64,000 nucleotides of DNA, taken from assembly GCA_004293905.1 (NCBI GenBank), contig RDZE01000027.1, positions 49,929-113,928 on the forward strand, given 5' to 3'. The notes under the pieces were generated by a model. The model did no database searches. It was not told where the DNA came from and was given only the letters and a program-made list of their open reading frames with translations. This document shows positions 29,319 through 37,608 of the stretch, piece after piece (position 1 is the stretch's first letter; the number at the start of each line of letters is the position of its first letter). Source of the DNA: Cytophagales bacterium (lineage in GTDB: Bacteria; Bacteroidota; Bacteroidia; Cytophagales; Microscillaceae). The position numbers and the translations under genes are program-made.

Positions 29319-31139
29319 ATGGAAATTAAAGAAAGTAAAACCACCGCGCGAAGCAACGGGAAAACTGCTAAAGCCGAAAACACTAACTCTAATACCACAC
29401 AAGAAAAGCAAACGACCACCAATCTTACCTCAGACGAAATACTGCAAGAAGAACGCAAAAGACAAATAGCCGAAGCTGCCTACGAAGGAATGCTCGGACC
29501 CAACCCCGTAGTAGGAATCAATCGTAGAGGTGTATTCGAAACACTTTATGGCTTAATGAGTCAAGCACTCAAAGAACCTTCATTATTTTTCCAACATACT
29601 TTCCATCTTTGGAGTGAGCTTTTTGAAGTACTGAAAGGCACTTCCAAAATAGAGCCTGATAAAAAAGATGCTCGTTTCGATGACCTCACTTGGAAATACA
29701 ACCCTTTCTATAACCGACTCATGAAGAGCTACTTAGCTATTCGCAAAGAGCTCAATGATTGGCTCGAGAAAAGCAACATGAGCGAATATGATAAAAAACG
29801 TGCACACTTCGTAATGGCACTTTTCACAGAAGCCTTAGCTCCTTCTAATACTGCCCTCAACCCCGTAGCCCTTAAAAGAGTATTCGAAACAAGTGGGCTA
29901 AGTGTCGTAAATGGCATGAAAAACTTCTTTGAAGACTTAGTGAATAACGGTGGCATGCCCGCACAAGTAGACAAAAAAGCCTTTGAATTAGGCAAAAATT
30001 TAGCACTTACACCTGGCTCCGTTGTTTACCGTACTGAAATGATAGAACTCATACAATACAAACCTACGACTGAAAAAGTACGTGCTCGCCCATTATTAGT
30101 AGTACCCCCACAAATCAACAAATACTATACTTTTGACTTATCACCCAACAAAAGCGTAGCCAAATTTTTGGTAGAGCATTTAGGCATACAAACTTTTGTA
30201 ATAAGCTGGAGAAACCCGACTGCTAAACATAGAAATTGGGGATTTCAAGATTATATTGCCACAGTAGAAGATGCCATCAGAGTAGTCAATGAAATCACAG
30301 GAAGCGAAGACGTAAACCTTACAGGAGCCTGCTCTGGTGGGATGACCGTAGCCACACTATTGGGCAACTTAGCAGTACGCAACGAGAAAAAAGTAAACTC
30401 TACGACTTTATTAGTAAGCGTTTTAGATACACACGCACAAAGCGACAATGGCACTCCATTGGGTCTATTTGCCACAGACGATGCCATAGAAGCCGCACGC
30501 CAGCACTCTTCCAAACACGGCATACTAAAAGGAGAAGACATGGCGAAAGTATTCTCTTGGATGCGCCCCAACGATTTGGTTTGGAACTATTGGGTAAATA
30601 ACTACCTCATCGGAAACCCTCCGCCTACTTTTGATGTATTGTATTGGAACGCCGATACCACACAACTACCCGCAAAATTCCACAGCGAACTATTAGACCT
30701 CTTCAAAGAAAATCCGCTATTGCGCAACAAAGAAGAAGTAAATGTAGTGGGTATGCCTGTTAATCTAAGCAAAGTAAAATCTGATATGTACTTTGTCGCA
30801 GGTATCACAGACCACATCACACCTTGGGAGGCTTGTTACAAATCAATCCATTTATTTGGAGGCAAAAAAGAATTTGTATTGAGCAACAGCGGACACATTC
30901 AAAGTATCTTAAACCCTCCGGGCAACCCCAAAGCAAGTTTTATGACCAATGACAGCACCCAACCCGCTGACCCTAAAGAGTGGTACAAAGGCTCAAAACT
31001 TAATGAAGGCTCTTGGTGGTTACATTGGGCTAAGTGGCTCGTGGCACGCTCAGGAGAAGAAAAAACTGCCCCCGCACAAGTAGGCAACGAAACCTACAAA
31101 CCTATTGTACCTGCGCCAGGCACCTACGTTTTCGAATAA
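29319..31139 (+). CDS. phaC: Polyhydroxyalkanoate synthase (class II-like)
   Basis: 606 aa. Polymerises 3-hydroxyacyl-CoA to polyester granules. The lipase-like box is GACSGG with nucleophile Cys338; Asp498 (GITDHITPW) and His526 (SNSGHIQSILNPPGNPKA) complete the triad at the expected spacing. From memory, the stretches EDMAKVFSWMRPNDLVWNYW, FDVLYWNADTTQLPA and VLSNSGHIQSILNPP follow the medium-chain-length (class II) synthases of Pseudomonas more closely than the class I enzyme of Cupriavidus. The N-terminal 45 residues are Thr/Lys/Asn-rich and poorly conserved. PhaZ follows 77 bases later; no phasin or phaE/phaR subunit is adjacent. Confidence 0.95.
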   Translation: MEIKESKTTARSNGKTAKAENTNSNTTQEKQTTTNLTSDEILQEERKRQIAEAAYEGMLGPNPVVGINRRGVFETLYGLMSQALKEPSLFFQHTFHLWSELFEVLKGTSKIEPDKKDARFDDLTWKYNPFYNRLMKSYLAIRKELNDWLEKSNMSEYDKKRAHFVMALFTEALAPSNTALNPVALKRVFETSGLSVVNGMKNFFEDLVNNGGMPAQVDKKAFELGKNLALTPGSVVYRTEMIELIQYKPTTEKVRARPLLVVPPQINKYYTFDLSPNKSVAKFLVEHLGIQTFVISWRNPTAKHRNWGFQDYIATVEDAIRVVNEITGSEDVNLTGACSGGMTVATLLGNLAVRNEKKVNSTTLLVSVLDTHAQSDNGTPLGLFATDDAIEAARQHSSKHGILKGEDMAKVFSWMRPNDLVWNYWVNNYLIGNPPPTFDVLYWNADTTQLPAKFHSELLDLFKENPLLRNKEEVNVVGMPVNLSKVKSDMYFVAGITDHITPWEACYKSIHLFGGKKEFVLSNSGHIQSILNPPGNPKASFMTNDSTQPADPKEWYKGSKLNEGSWWLHWAKWLVARSGEEKTAPAQVGNETYKPIVPAPGTYVFE

Positions 31140-31155
31140 AATCTTACATTAAGTC

Positions 31156-31196
31156 AAACAGACTGCAACAAAAATCGTTACTTTAGCAGTCTGTTT
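31156..31196 (+). terminator. Hairpin between phaC and phaZ
   Basis: Perfect 11-bp stem AAACAGACTGC (31156-31166) / GCAGTCTGTTT (31186-31196), 19-nt loop, followed by T residues. It could end phaC transcripts partly or shape the ratio of synthase to depolymerase. Confidence 0.65.
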
Positions 31197-31216
31197 TCAT
31201 TTTATCAAGAAAAAAT

Positions 31217-32062
31217 ATGAATAAAACAATAAACAACAGACCTACTACCCGAAATGTATTCATAGACGGTGTAGAGCTGAAAATAGCAGTCAGAGAGGGC
31301 TCTAAAAAATATACGCCCCTTTTATTCTGCAATGGTATAGGAGCAAATCTTGAATTATTGAATGGCTTTATCGAAATCCTCAACCCCGAAATAGGTACTA
31401 TCAGTTTTGACGTACCGGGTATCGGAGGCTCGCCCACCCCGCTTTTCCCTTATCGTATGTCATGGTTGGCTGATTTATTGGCAAAATTATTAGATAAATT
31501 AGGTATAGAACAAGTTACTACCTTAGGTATTTCATGGGGAGGCGCCTTAGCACAAGAATTTACACACCGCCATCCTAACCGCTCTGTAAAGCTCATTTTA
31601 GCGGCTACCTCCGCAGGAATGGCAATGGTACCCGGTAATCCGTCTGTATTGATTAAGATGGCAACACCCTTGCGTTACCTCAAGCCGTCTTATATGATGG
31701 AAATAGCCCCTCAAATTTATGGCGGAAAAATAGCTAAAAACCCCGATTTACTCCTTACCTTAGCCAAAGACATGAAAATGAATGGTAGTTTGGGCTATTT
31801 TTGGCAGCTTTTAGCAGGTTTAGGCTGGACAAGCATTCATTGGCTCTTTACACTGAAACAGCCCGCTTTAGTAATGGCAGGGGACGAAGACCCTATAGTG
31901 CCATTGATAAATGCCAAGATATTATCAAGCCTTATCCCCAATGCTAAATTAGAAGTTTTTGAAGGAGGAGGGCACATGTTTATGGCTACTTCCAAAGAAG
32001 AAGCCGCCGAATTAGTAGAGCAATTTATCATAACGCCCATCGAAGATTTGATCAAAAAGTAA
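31217..32062 (+). CDS. phaZ: Intracellular PHA depolymerase, alpha/beta hydrolase
   Basis: 281 aa. Alpha/beta hydrolase with nucleophile Ser106 in GISWGGALAQEF, Asp in MAGDEDPIVPL and His in EGGGHMF. From memory the sequence tracks Pseudomonas PhaZ block by block: TPLLFCNGIGANLEL, FDVPGIGGSPTP, LAATSAGMAMVPG, APQIYGG and LLAGLGWTSIHWL. That enzyme degrades medium-chain-length polyhydroxyalkanoate inside the cell and is encoded next to the synthase, as here. The gene lies 77 bases after phaC on the same strand. Together they form a make-and-mobilise pair. The identification rests on remembered family sequence. Confidence 0.88.
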   Translation: MNKTINNRPTTRNVFIDGVELKIAVREGSKKYTPLLFCNGIGANLELLNGFIEILNPEIGTISFDVPGIGGSPTPLFPYRMSWLADLLAKLLDKLGIEQVTTLGISWGGALAQEFTHRHPNRSVKLILAATSAGMAMVPGNPSVLIKMATPLRYLKPSYMMEIAPQIYGGKIAKNPDLLLTLAKDMKMNGSLGYFWQLLAGLGWTSIHWLFTLKQPALVMAGDEDPIVPLINAKILSSLIPNAKLEVFEGGGHMFMATSKEEAAELVEQFIITPIEDLIKK

Positions 32063-32069
32063 TAATACA

Positions 32070-32112
32070 AAAGCGGTTTTGGAAGTTTCCTAAACTAATC
32101 CAAAACCGCTTT
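32070..32112. terminator. Bidirectional terminator after phaZ
   Basis: Perfect 14-bp stem AAAGCGGTTTTGGA (32070-32083) / TCCAAAACCGCTTT (32099-32112), 15-nt loop, T-rich flank, between convergent genes. Confidence 0.85.
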
Positions 32113-32135
32113 CTTTCTAATTTTTTTAAGAGAAA

Positions 32136-32546
32136 TTATTTTGCTAAAATAGATTTTACTTCATCTAATGATTTCTCTGTCAATGGTTTAGTGATAAAAC
32201 GAATCACATATTCGTTGTCTACAATCTTAGCAATATCGCGTTTATTGTTAGAGCTTGATAAAATCACAATCTTGCATTTGTCTTTAAGATGTTGAGGGAA
32301 AAGCTCAAACTCAAAAAGAAAAACAAAGCCATCAACAATAGGCATGTTAATGTCCAAAAAGATAATATCAGGAAGATTGTCTACATTGTTTTGCTCACGC
32401 TCAAGATACTCAAGCGCACTTTTGCCTGAATTTTTTACTTCTATGCGGTTAGCAAATTTGGTGATTTCGATGATGCGCTTACTGATAAAATTATCAGTAT
32501 CATTATCATCTACCAGCATTACTAAATCAATTTTACCGTCTTTCAT
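32136..32546 (-). CDS. Single-domain response regulator
   Basis: 136 aa receiver domain with nothing attached. Acidic pocket VDDNDTD (Asp13, Asp14), phosphoacceptor Asp65 in IIFLDINMPIVDG, switch Ser in VILSSSN and Lys in FITKPLTE. The spacing, with a longer beta4-alpha4 part, resembles the Rcp1-type receivers common in Bacteroidota that relay phosphate from hybrid or multi-PAS histidine kinases. No kinase gene is adjacent. It is monocistronic between two terminator or promoter regions. Confidence 0.92.
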   Translation of the reverse strand: MKDGKIDLVMLVDDNDTDNFISKRIIEITKFANRIEVKNSGKSALEYLEREQNNVDNLPDIIFLDINMPIVDGFVFLFEFELFPQHLKDKCKIVILSSSNNKRDIAKIVDNEYVIRFITKPLTEKSLDEVKSILAK

Positions 32547-32685
32547 TTGTCTAAATATGTTTATATTAAATATATCGTGTATTGCTCAAGTATTATAATT
32601 CTTATTTGCAATTAATGAGCCAACTTATCTTGTAGAGCTACATAATTATTCTGCAAAAAAATAAAATAAACTGAAAAAAAAAAGT

Positions 32686-32693
32686 TATTTTTG
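32686..32693 (+). promoter_or_regulatory. -7 box ahead of fur
   Basis: TATTTTTG matches TAnnTTTG, 16 bases before the ATG at 32710. Confidence 0.35.
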
Positions 32694-32709
32694 TAAAAGT
32701 CGAAAAAAT

Positions 32710-33198
32710 ATGAATACAACAAAGCAAAATACCAACCAAAATACCGAACTTCAAATTTTAGAAGAAGTAAAGAATATCTTTACCGCTTACTTAGAGAAAA
32801 AAGCACTTCGCAAAACACCCGAACGATTTGCAATATTAGAAGAAATTTATATGCGAGGGGGGCACTTTGATGTCGAAACGCTCTACATCAACATGAAAAA
32901 TAAAAACTACAGAGTCAGTAGAGCTACCGTGTATAACACCTTAGATATATTAGTAGATTGCGATTTGGTAACCAAACACCAATTTGGCAACAATATGGCA
33001 CAGTATGAAAAAGCCTACGGATACAAACAACACGACCACCTCATCTGTACTGATTGCCACAAAGTACTTGAATTTTGCGACCCCCGAATCCATAGCATAC
33101 AAACGATGATGGGCGATTTATTGGGCTTCAAAATCATTCACCATTCACTGATATTCTATGGAAAATGTAACAAAGAAAACTGCGAAAATAAAAAATAA
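32710..33198 (+). CDS. fur: Fur-family metal-dependent regulator
   Basis: 162 aa. Winged-helix DNA-binding part with [24 protein letters not shown] and [14 protein letters not shown]. The dimerisation and metal part carries [15 protein letters not shown] and a C-terminal C-x4-C (CNKENC), so the structural zinc site is complete. Whether it senses iron (Fur), peroxide (PerR) or zinc (Zur) cannot be decided from the visible residues. The next gene (STAS protein) starts 21 bases later and is likely co-transcribed. Confidence 0.92.
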   Translation: MNTTKQNTNQNTELQILEEVKNIFTAYLEKKALRKTPERFAILEEIYMRGGHFDVETLYINMKNKNYRVSRATVYNTLDILVDCDLVTKHQFGNNMAQYEKAYGYKQHDHLICTDCHKVLEFCDPRIHSIQTMMGDLLGFKIIHHSLIFYGKCNKENCENKK

Positions 33199-33219
33199 AC
33201 CTCTCTTTTATCTCTTACT

Positions 33220-33573
33220 ATGAATTTTAAAACCCATCTCTCCACTGAAAAAATCCTCTTTCTCACTTTAGAAGAAAACATCTATGCACTACCCAAACAA
33301 AGCCCTATTTTTACGACCATTGACGAATTTATAGAAAAAGGGATTAGAAATTGTGTTATAGATATTGGTAAAGCGCATTTTATGGGCAGTGCCGCCATTG
33401 GTTTGATGGTGATTGTACTTACAAAATTCAGAAACAAAGGAGGCGAAGTGATATTGATGAACCCCTCAGAGCAGACACAAAAAGTGCTGCTAATCACTAA
33501 ACTGAATGCCATTTTTACCATCGTTTATAGCAAAGAAGAAGCCTTGCAATTTTTTGCTGTGCAAAATCAATGA
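33220..33573 (+). CDS. STAS-domain protein (anti-sigma factor antagonist type)
   Basis: 117 aa consisting of one STAS domain: NCVIDIGKAHFMGSAAIGLMV, with the Ser that is phosphorylated in SpoIIAA/RsbV proteins, then LTKFRNKGGEVILMNPSEQTQKVLLIT. Such proteins release sigma factors or other partners from an anti-factor kinase. No RsbW-like kinase or phosphatase is adjacent. The last 7 bases overlap the end of mgtE on the other strand. Confidence 0.85.
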   Translation: MNFKTHLSTEKILFLTLEENIYALPKQSPIFTTIDEFIEKGIRNCVIDIGKAHFMGSAAIGLMVIVLTKFRNKGGEVILMNPSEQTQKVLLITKLNAIFTIVYSKEEALQFFAVQNQ

Positions 33574-34919
33574 TATAAAAAATGAGCAGTCGTAAAATAA
33601 ACTGCCAAACCAAGCAAGTCATTTGCAGTAGTGATGAACGGACCCGATGCTAAAGCAGGATTAATGCGAAGACGGTCTAATAAAATAGGGGTAATAGTGC
33701 CCATCAATGATGCCAATAAAACAACAAATAATAGTGCAATAGAAACTACTAAAGATAACCGCCAATTTTCTTCTACAAAAATACTAATTGTAAAAACGCA
33801 AGTTGCCATTACAAAACCATTGAGTAAGGCAACCCAAAAAACCTTAAAAATACGTGATAAATAACTTGTATTGTGGAAAGCCTTATTAGAAAGACTTTGT
33901 AACACCAATGAAGACGACTGTATACCCACATTACCACCCGTAGCAGTAATCAGCGGAATAAAAAAAGCCATTGCAGGCACTAAAATCAAATCTTGCTCGA
34001 AAAAACCTATAAATCTTGCACCCAATAATCCACCCACCATTCCTATGATTAGCCAAGGCAACCGTGCTCTTGAAAGTGTAAGAATAGAATCACTTTCTTC
34101 GGTGTCTTCAGTAAGCCCTGCCATCATTTGCCTATCCAAATCTGCCTGCTCTGTAATCACATCAACAATATCATCTATGGTGATTCTGCCTACTAATTCG
34201 CCGCGCACATTTACCACAGGAACTGCCTCTAAATCATAACGCTGCATGAGTTCGGCTACTTCTTCTTGTTCCATATAAGTAGGCACGCTGATAATTTCTT
34301 GTTCATAAATATCGGCAATGAGCGTTTCATTGGGCGAGAGAATGATTTTTTTGAGCGAAACACGCCCAAGAATTTTATTTTGGTCATCGATGACATACAC
34401 CGAATAAAATTTTTCTACTTTTTCTGCCTGCCTTCTTATCTCATCTATGCACTGCACTACTGTCCAATTCAAATTGGCTTTGATGAGCTCTTTTGCCATC
34501 AAGCCTCCCGCGCTCTCTTCATCATAGTGCAAAAGGTCTATGATAGCCTGTACAAACTCTTTGTCTTCCAAACAAGCCAATACTTCCTCTCTTTTTTTGA
34601 GCGAAAGTTCGTTTAAAATATCTACCGCATCATCAGAGTCGAGTTGTTCTACCCAAATGGCTATTTCCTCTGCCTTAAAATTTTTCAAAAACTCTGTACG
34701 TGTGTTGCTGTCTAAATTACTGATGATTTCGGCAGCCGTATCAGTAGCCAAAAGACGAATGATGTATTGACAATCAGCCGTACTCATTTCGTACAAGATA
34801 GTAGAAATGTCAGCGGCATAAAAATCATCTAAACAATTGACGATAAAGCTATCCTCTTTTACCTTAACTGCCTGCTCGAGCCTTTGTATAAATTCGGCAG
34901 TGATTTCAAAATTTTGCAT
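33567..34919 (-). CDS. mgtE: Magnesium transporter MgtE
   Basis: 450 aa. N-terminal superhelical MgtE-N domain (LNELSLKKREEVLACL), two CBS domains (about residues 135-255; VYVIDDQNKILGRVSLKKII and VPVVNVRGELVGRITIDDIVDVI) that sense Mg2+, then five membrane helices. ARLPWLIIGMVGGLLGARFI opens the pore part, and PLITATGGNVGIQSSSLV is the conserved core. Complete and standard. In known members the cytosolic domains close the pore when Mg2+ is plentiful. Confidence 0.95.
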   Translation of the reverse strand: MQNFEITAEFIQRLEQAVKVKEDSFIVNCLDDFYAADISTILYEMSTADCQYIIRLLATDTAAEIISNLDSNTRTEFLKNFKAEEIAIWVEQLDSDDAVDILNELSLKKREEVLACLEDKEFVQAIIDLLHYDEESAGGLMAKELIKANLNWTVVQCIDEIRRQAEKVEKFYSVYVIDDQNKILGRVSLKKIILSPNETLIADIYEQEIISVPTYMEQEEVAELMQRYDLEAVPVVNVRGELVGRITIDDIVDVITEQADLDRQMMAGLTEDTEESDSILTLSRARLPWLIIGMVGGLLGARFIGFFEQDLILVPAMAFFIPLITATGGNVGIQSSSLVLQSLSNKAFHNTSYLSRIFKVFWVALLNGFVMATCVFTISIFVEENWRLSLVVSIALLFVVLLASLMGTITPILLDRLRINPALASGPFITTANDLLGLAVYFTTAHFLYH

Positions 34920-34962
34920 AATGTTTCTTTTTCATTCTTCTCTTTACTCTATTATAATGAAC

Positions 34963-35002
34963 AAAAAAACCCTACTCAAGTGTTTTCTGAGTAAGGTTTT
35001 TT
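34963..35002. terminator. Terminator between thiolase and mgtE
   Basis: Arms AAAAAAACCCTACTCA (34963-34978) / TGAGTAAGGTTTTTT (34988-35002) pair with one mismatch and a short loop. Ends the thiolase gene on the minus strand. Confidence 0.7.
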
Positions 35003-35022
35003 GGGGTAAATAAAAAATATTT

Positions 35023-36201
35023 CTATAATCGCTCAATAACCATTGACGAAGCACCACCACCACCATTGCAGATAGCTGCCAAGCCAAATTGAGCATCTTT
35101 TTGTTGAAGTACATTGGTAAGCGTAGTTACGATACGTGCGCCCGAACAACCTAAGGGATGACCTACTGCCACTGCACCGCCAAATACGTTGGTGTGGTCA
35201 TAGTCTAAGCCCATTTCTTTGGCAAAAGCCATAGCTACTACTGCAAAAGCCTCATTGACTTCGGTGTAGTGAATATCTTTGATGCTCAAACCTGCCATTT
35301 TTAGGGCTTTTGGGGCGGCTTTCACGGGGGCAGTCGTGAACCATTCGGGTTCGTGAGCGGCATCGGCGAAGCCTCTGATTTTAGCAATCGGTTTTAAGCC
35401 CAAAGCCTCTGCCTTTTCTTTGCTCATCAGCACCAAAGCCGAAGCACCATCATTGATAGTAGAAGCGTTTGCGGCGGTTACTGTACCCGTTTTTGTAAAT
35501 GCAGGGGCTAAAGTGGGAACTTTGTCAAAACTTACATTTTTGTATTCTTCGTCTTCTGCCATCATGATAGGGTCGCCTTTTCTTTGAGGAATGCTAACAG
35601 GCACAATTTCAGGACTCAACAAGCCTTTTTGAGTTGCCTCAGCTACGCGCTTATAAGAGTTAATAGCAAATTCATCTTGTTCTTGGCGTGTAAAGCCATA
35701 TTTCTCAGCAGTTGCATCTGCGAAAACACCCATAGCTTGTGGATTATAGGCATCTAATAAGCCATCGTTTGCCAAACCATCTACCAATTGTGTATTGCCA
35801 TATTTGAAGCCGAAGCGCGATTTCATTACATAGTGAGGTATATTACTCATGCTTTCCATACCGCCCGCTATTATGACATCTTGTTGCCCTAACATAATGC
35901 TTTGCGCTGCCAACATTATTGATTTCATACCCGAAGCACACACTTTATTTACCGTAGTACAAGGTACTGAATTAGGAATCCCTGCCAATAATGCCGCTTG
36001 ACGTGCAGGAGCTTGTTTTAAACCTGCTGAACAAACATTGCCCATGAATACTTCTTGTACTTCCTCAGCAGCAATTCCTATGCGTGCCAAAGCACCTTTG
36101 ATGGCAAATGTTCCTAACTCTACGGCAGTGAAGCCCGATAGAGCACCTAAAAAACTACCAATTGGTGTGCGTACAGCCGATACGATATATACTTCTTTCA
36201 T
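35023..36201 (-). CDS. Acetyl-CoA C-acetyltransferase (thiolase)
   Basis: 392 aa, full-length biosynthetic-type thiolase. Nucleophile Cys in VNKVCASGMKSIMLAAQSI, GGMESMSNIPHY, the His of NEAFAVVA and the C-terminal GHPLGCSGARI and CNGGGGASSMVIE with the second active-site Cys. It interconverts two acetyl-CoA and acetoacetyl-CoA. This could supply 3-hydroxybutyryl precursors to PhaC or connect with the ScoA transferase, but it stands alone about 3 kb from phaZ on the opposite strand, so that link is inference. No phaB reductase is adjacent. Confidence 0.95.
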   Translation of the reverse strand: MKEVYIVSAVRTPIGSFLGALSGFTAVELGTFAIKGALARIGIAAEEVQEVFMGNVCSAGLKQAPARQAALLAGIPNSVPCTTVNKVCASGMKSIMLAAQSIMLGQQDVIIAGGMESMSNIPHYVMKSRFGFKYGNTQLVDGLANDGLLDAYNPQAMGVFADATAEKYGFTRQEQDEFAINSYKRVAEATQKGLLSPEIVPVSIPQRKGDPIMMAEDEEYKNVSFDKVPTLAPAFTKTGTVTAANASTINDGASALVLMSKEKAEALGLKPIAKIRGFADAAHEPEWFTTAPVKAAPKALKMAGLSIKDIHYTEVNEAFAVVAMAFAKEMGLDYDHTNVFGGAVAVGHPLGCSGARIVTTLTNVLQQKDAQFGLAAICNGGGGASSMVIERL

Positions 36202-36376
36202 AATTTTAAAAGGGAATAATTTTGATTTCTCAAAGGTATCATAGTTTTTTGAAAATTAAAAATATCACAGCCATATTTTAGCCTTCAAAAGGAGATAATT
36301 TGCTAAATAACAATTGTTTTTCAAGCCTAATAATAAAAAAATAGCCACATAATGAAATAAAATCATTGTTTTGCGC

Positions 36377-36384
36377 TATCTTTG
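36377..36384 (+). promoter_or_regulatory. -7 box ahead of exbD
   Basis: TATCTTTG matches TAnnTTTG, 25 bases before the ATG at 36410. Confidence 0.35.
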
Positions 36385-36409
36385 AACGCTATATAGCCCC
36401 AATGAACTC

Positions 36410-36817
36410 ATGAATCTACAACCTAAAAATAAACTCGAAACAGGCTTTAGTTTAGCCTCCATGACCGATATTATTTTCTTATTACTCATCTTTTTTATGC
36501 TCACCTCTTCCATTGTGAGTCCTACGGCATTGCCCATAAGCCTTCCTAAGGCTACCAGTGCTACACAAAGCAACCCAAGAGTAATAGTAACTGTTACGAG
36601 CAAATTAGAATATTTTATAAACAACCAACCCATAGAAGCCAAAAATATTGAAGTAGCCTTAGTAAACGAACTCAAAAAAGCAGATGAACAAAAAGTATTG
36701 CTCAATATGGACAAAACTGTCCCCGTAGAGCATTTAGTACGTATCACTGCCATCGCCAACCGATTAGGAGCTAAAGTAGCCATCGCTACACAATTAGAAC
36801 AAAAAAACGATGAATAA
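36410..36817 (+). CDS. exbD: ExbD/TolR-type biopolymer transport protein
   Basis: 135 aa. One N-terminal membrane helix (SMTDIIFLLLIFFMLTSSIV) containing the Asp that takes part in proton flow, then a periplasmic domain ending in VEHLVRITAIANRLGAKVAIATQ. It is part of the ExbB-ExbD or TolQ-TolR motor, which needs an ExbB/TolQ partner. None is upstream: the preceding gene is the divergent thiolase. The end overlaps the TonB-like gene by 8 bases, so the two are coupled. Confidence 0.92.
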   Translation: MNLQPKNKLETGFSLASMTDIIFLLLIFFMLTSSIVSPTALPISLPKATSATQSNPRVIVTVTSKLEYFINNQPIEAKNIEVALVNELKKADEQKVLLNMDKTVPVEHLVRITAIANRLGAKVAIATQLEQKNDE

Positions 36818-37520
36818 AAATTACTGGATAGACTTTTGGGCAAAAACAAGTGCTTTTTTTCTTACACTGCTTATTCACGGTGGAATTGTTGCCCTCTTAG
36901 TCCTATTACAAATCTACTTAGATACGCCTACTCCCAAAGAACACGGCATGCAAGTAGAATATGGCAAAACAGAAATAGGATTTAACATAGAAGAAATTCC
37001 CATCGAAACCGTTACCGAAGCCGACCTTTCAGAAATAGTAGCTGCCGAAAAAGCATTGAAAGATGAATTACAAGAAATAGTAAAGAAGAAAGAGCAAAAG
37101 AAGGAAACCAAAAAAGAAACTAAAAAGGAAACTAAGAAAGAACAAAAAACAGAGAATAATAATACACAACAAAAAGACCCGCAAAAAGAAGAGAAAAAAA
37201 ATGACGATAACAACAAAAAAGGTGCTTATTATAGCTACGGAGGCATAGGTGCTTCTTTGTCATTAACAGGCTGGGACTGGGAAGCACCCCCCGAAATCAA
37301 TGAACAAAGCAACGAACAAGGAAAATTAGCCTTTCAAGTATTAGTAGATAACAGAGGCTATGTCATAGAAGTTACGACCATAGAGCGAAGTGTAAGCCCC
37401 TCATTAGAAAGGTATTACAAAAATGAAATCCAGAAATTACGGTTCTATCCCACAGACCCTACAGCCACACTGCCCGAAGTATCAAAGGGAATTATTGTCT
37501 TTAAAATCAGAATGAAGTAA
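36810..37520 (+). CDS. TonB-like energy transducer
   Basis: 236 aa. N-terminal membrane helix (about residues 13-34, with HGGIVALLVLL including the helix His), then a periplasmic spacer extremely rich in Lys and Glu (repeated KKETKKE units at about 94-115). The C-terminal domain (about 165-236; KLAFQVLVDNRGYVIEVTTI ... FKIRMK) has the layout of TonB C-terminal or AgmX-like domains. The usual Pro-Lys linker is replaced by a charged helix. Coupled to exbD by an 8-base overlap. It probably links the proton motor to an outer-membrane receptor or other envelope machine; the client is unknown. Confidence 0.78.
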   Translation: MNKNYWIDFWAKTSAFFLTLLIHGGIVALLVLLQIYLDTPTPKEHGMQVEYGKTEIGFNIEEIPIETVTEADLSEIVAAEKALKDELQEIVKKKEQKKETKKETKKETKKEQKTENNNTQQKDPQKEEKKNDDNNKKGAYYSYGGIGASLSLTGWDWEAPPEINEQSNEQGKLAFQVLVDNRGYVIEVTTIERSVSPSLERYYKNEIQKLRFYPTDPTATLPEVSKGIIVFKIRMK

Positions 37521-37608
37521 TTATGTAAAAATAAAATACTATTTTTGGTTTGGTATTTGAATTGATATAAATTGCAACCAAAATTCGCCAATGAGTTATT
37601 AATAATTT

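Noticed and set aside
36376..36849. 157-codon open frame on the minus strand
   Set aside because: Covers exbD in antisense; exbD has clear family motifs and a coupled downstream gene.
37090..37155. Tandem repeat rich in AAG/AAA/GAA codons
   Set aside because: It is the low-complexity Lys/Glu spacer inside the TonB-like gene, not a separate repeat element.
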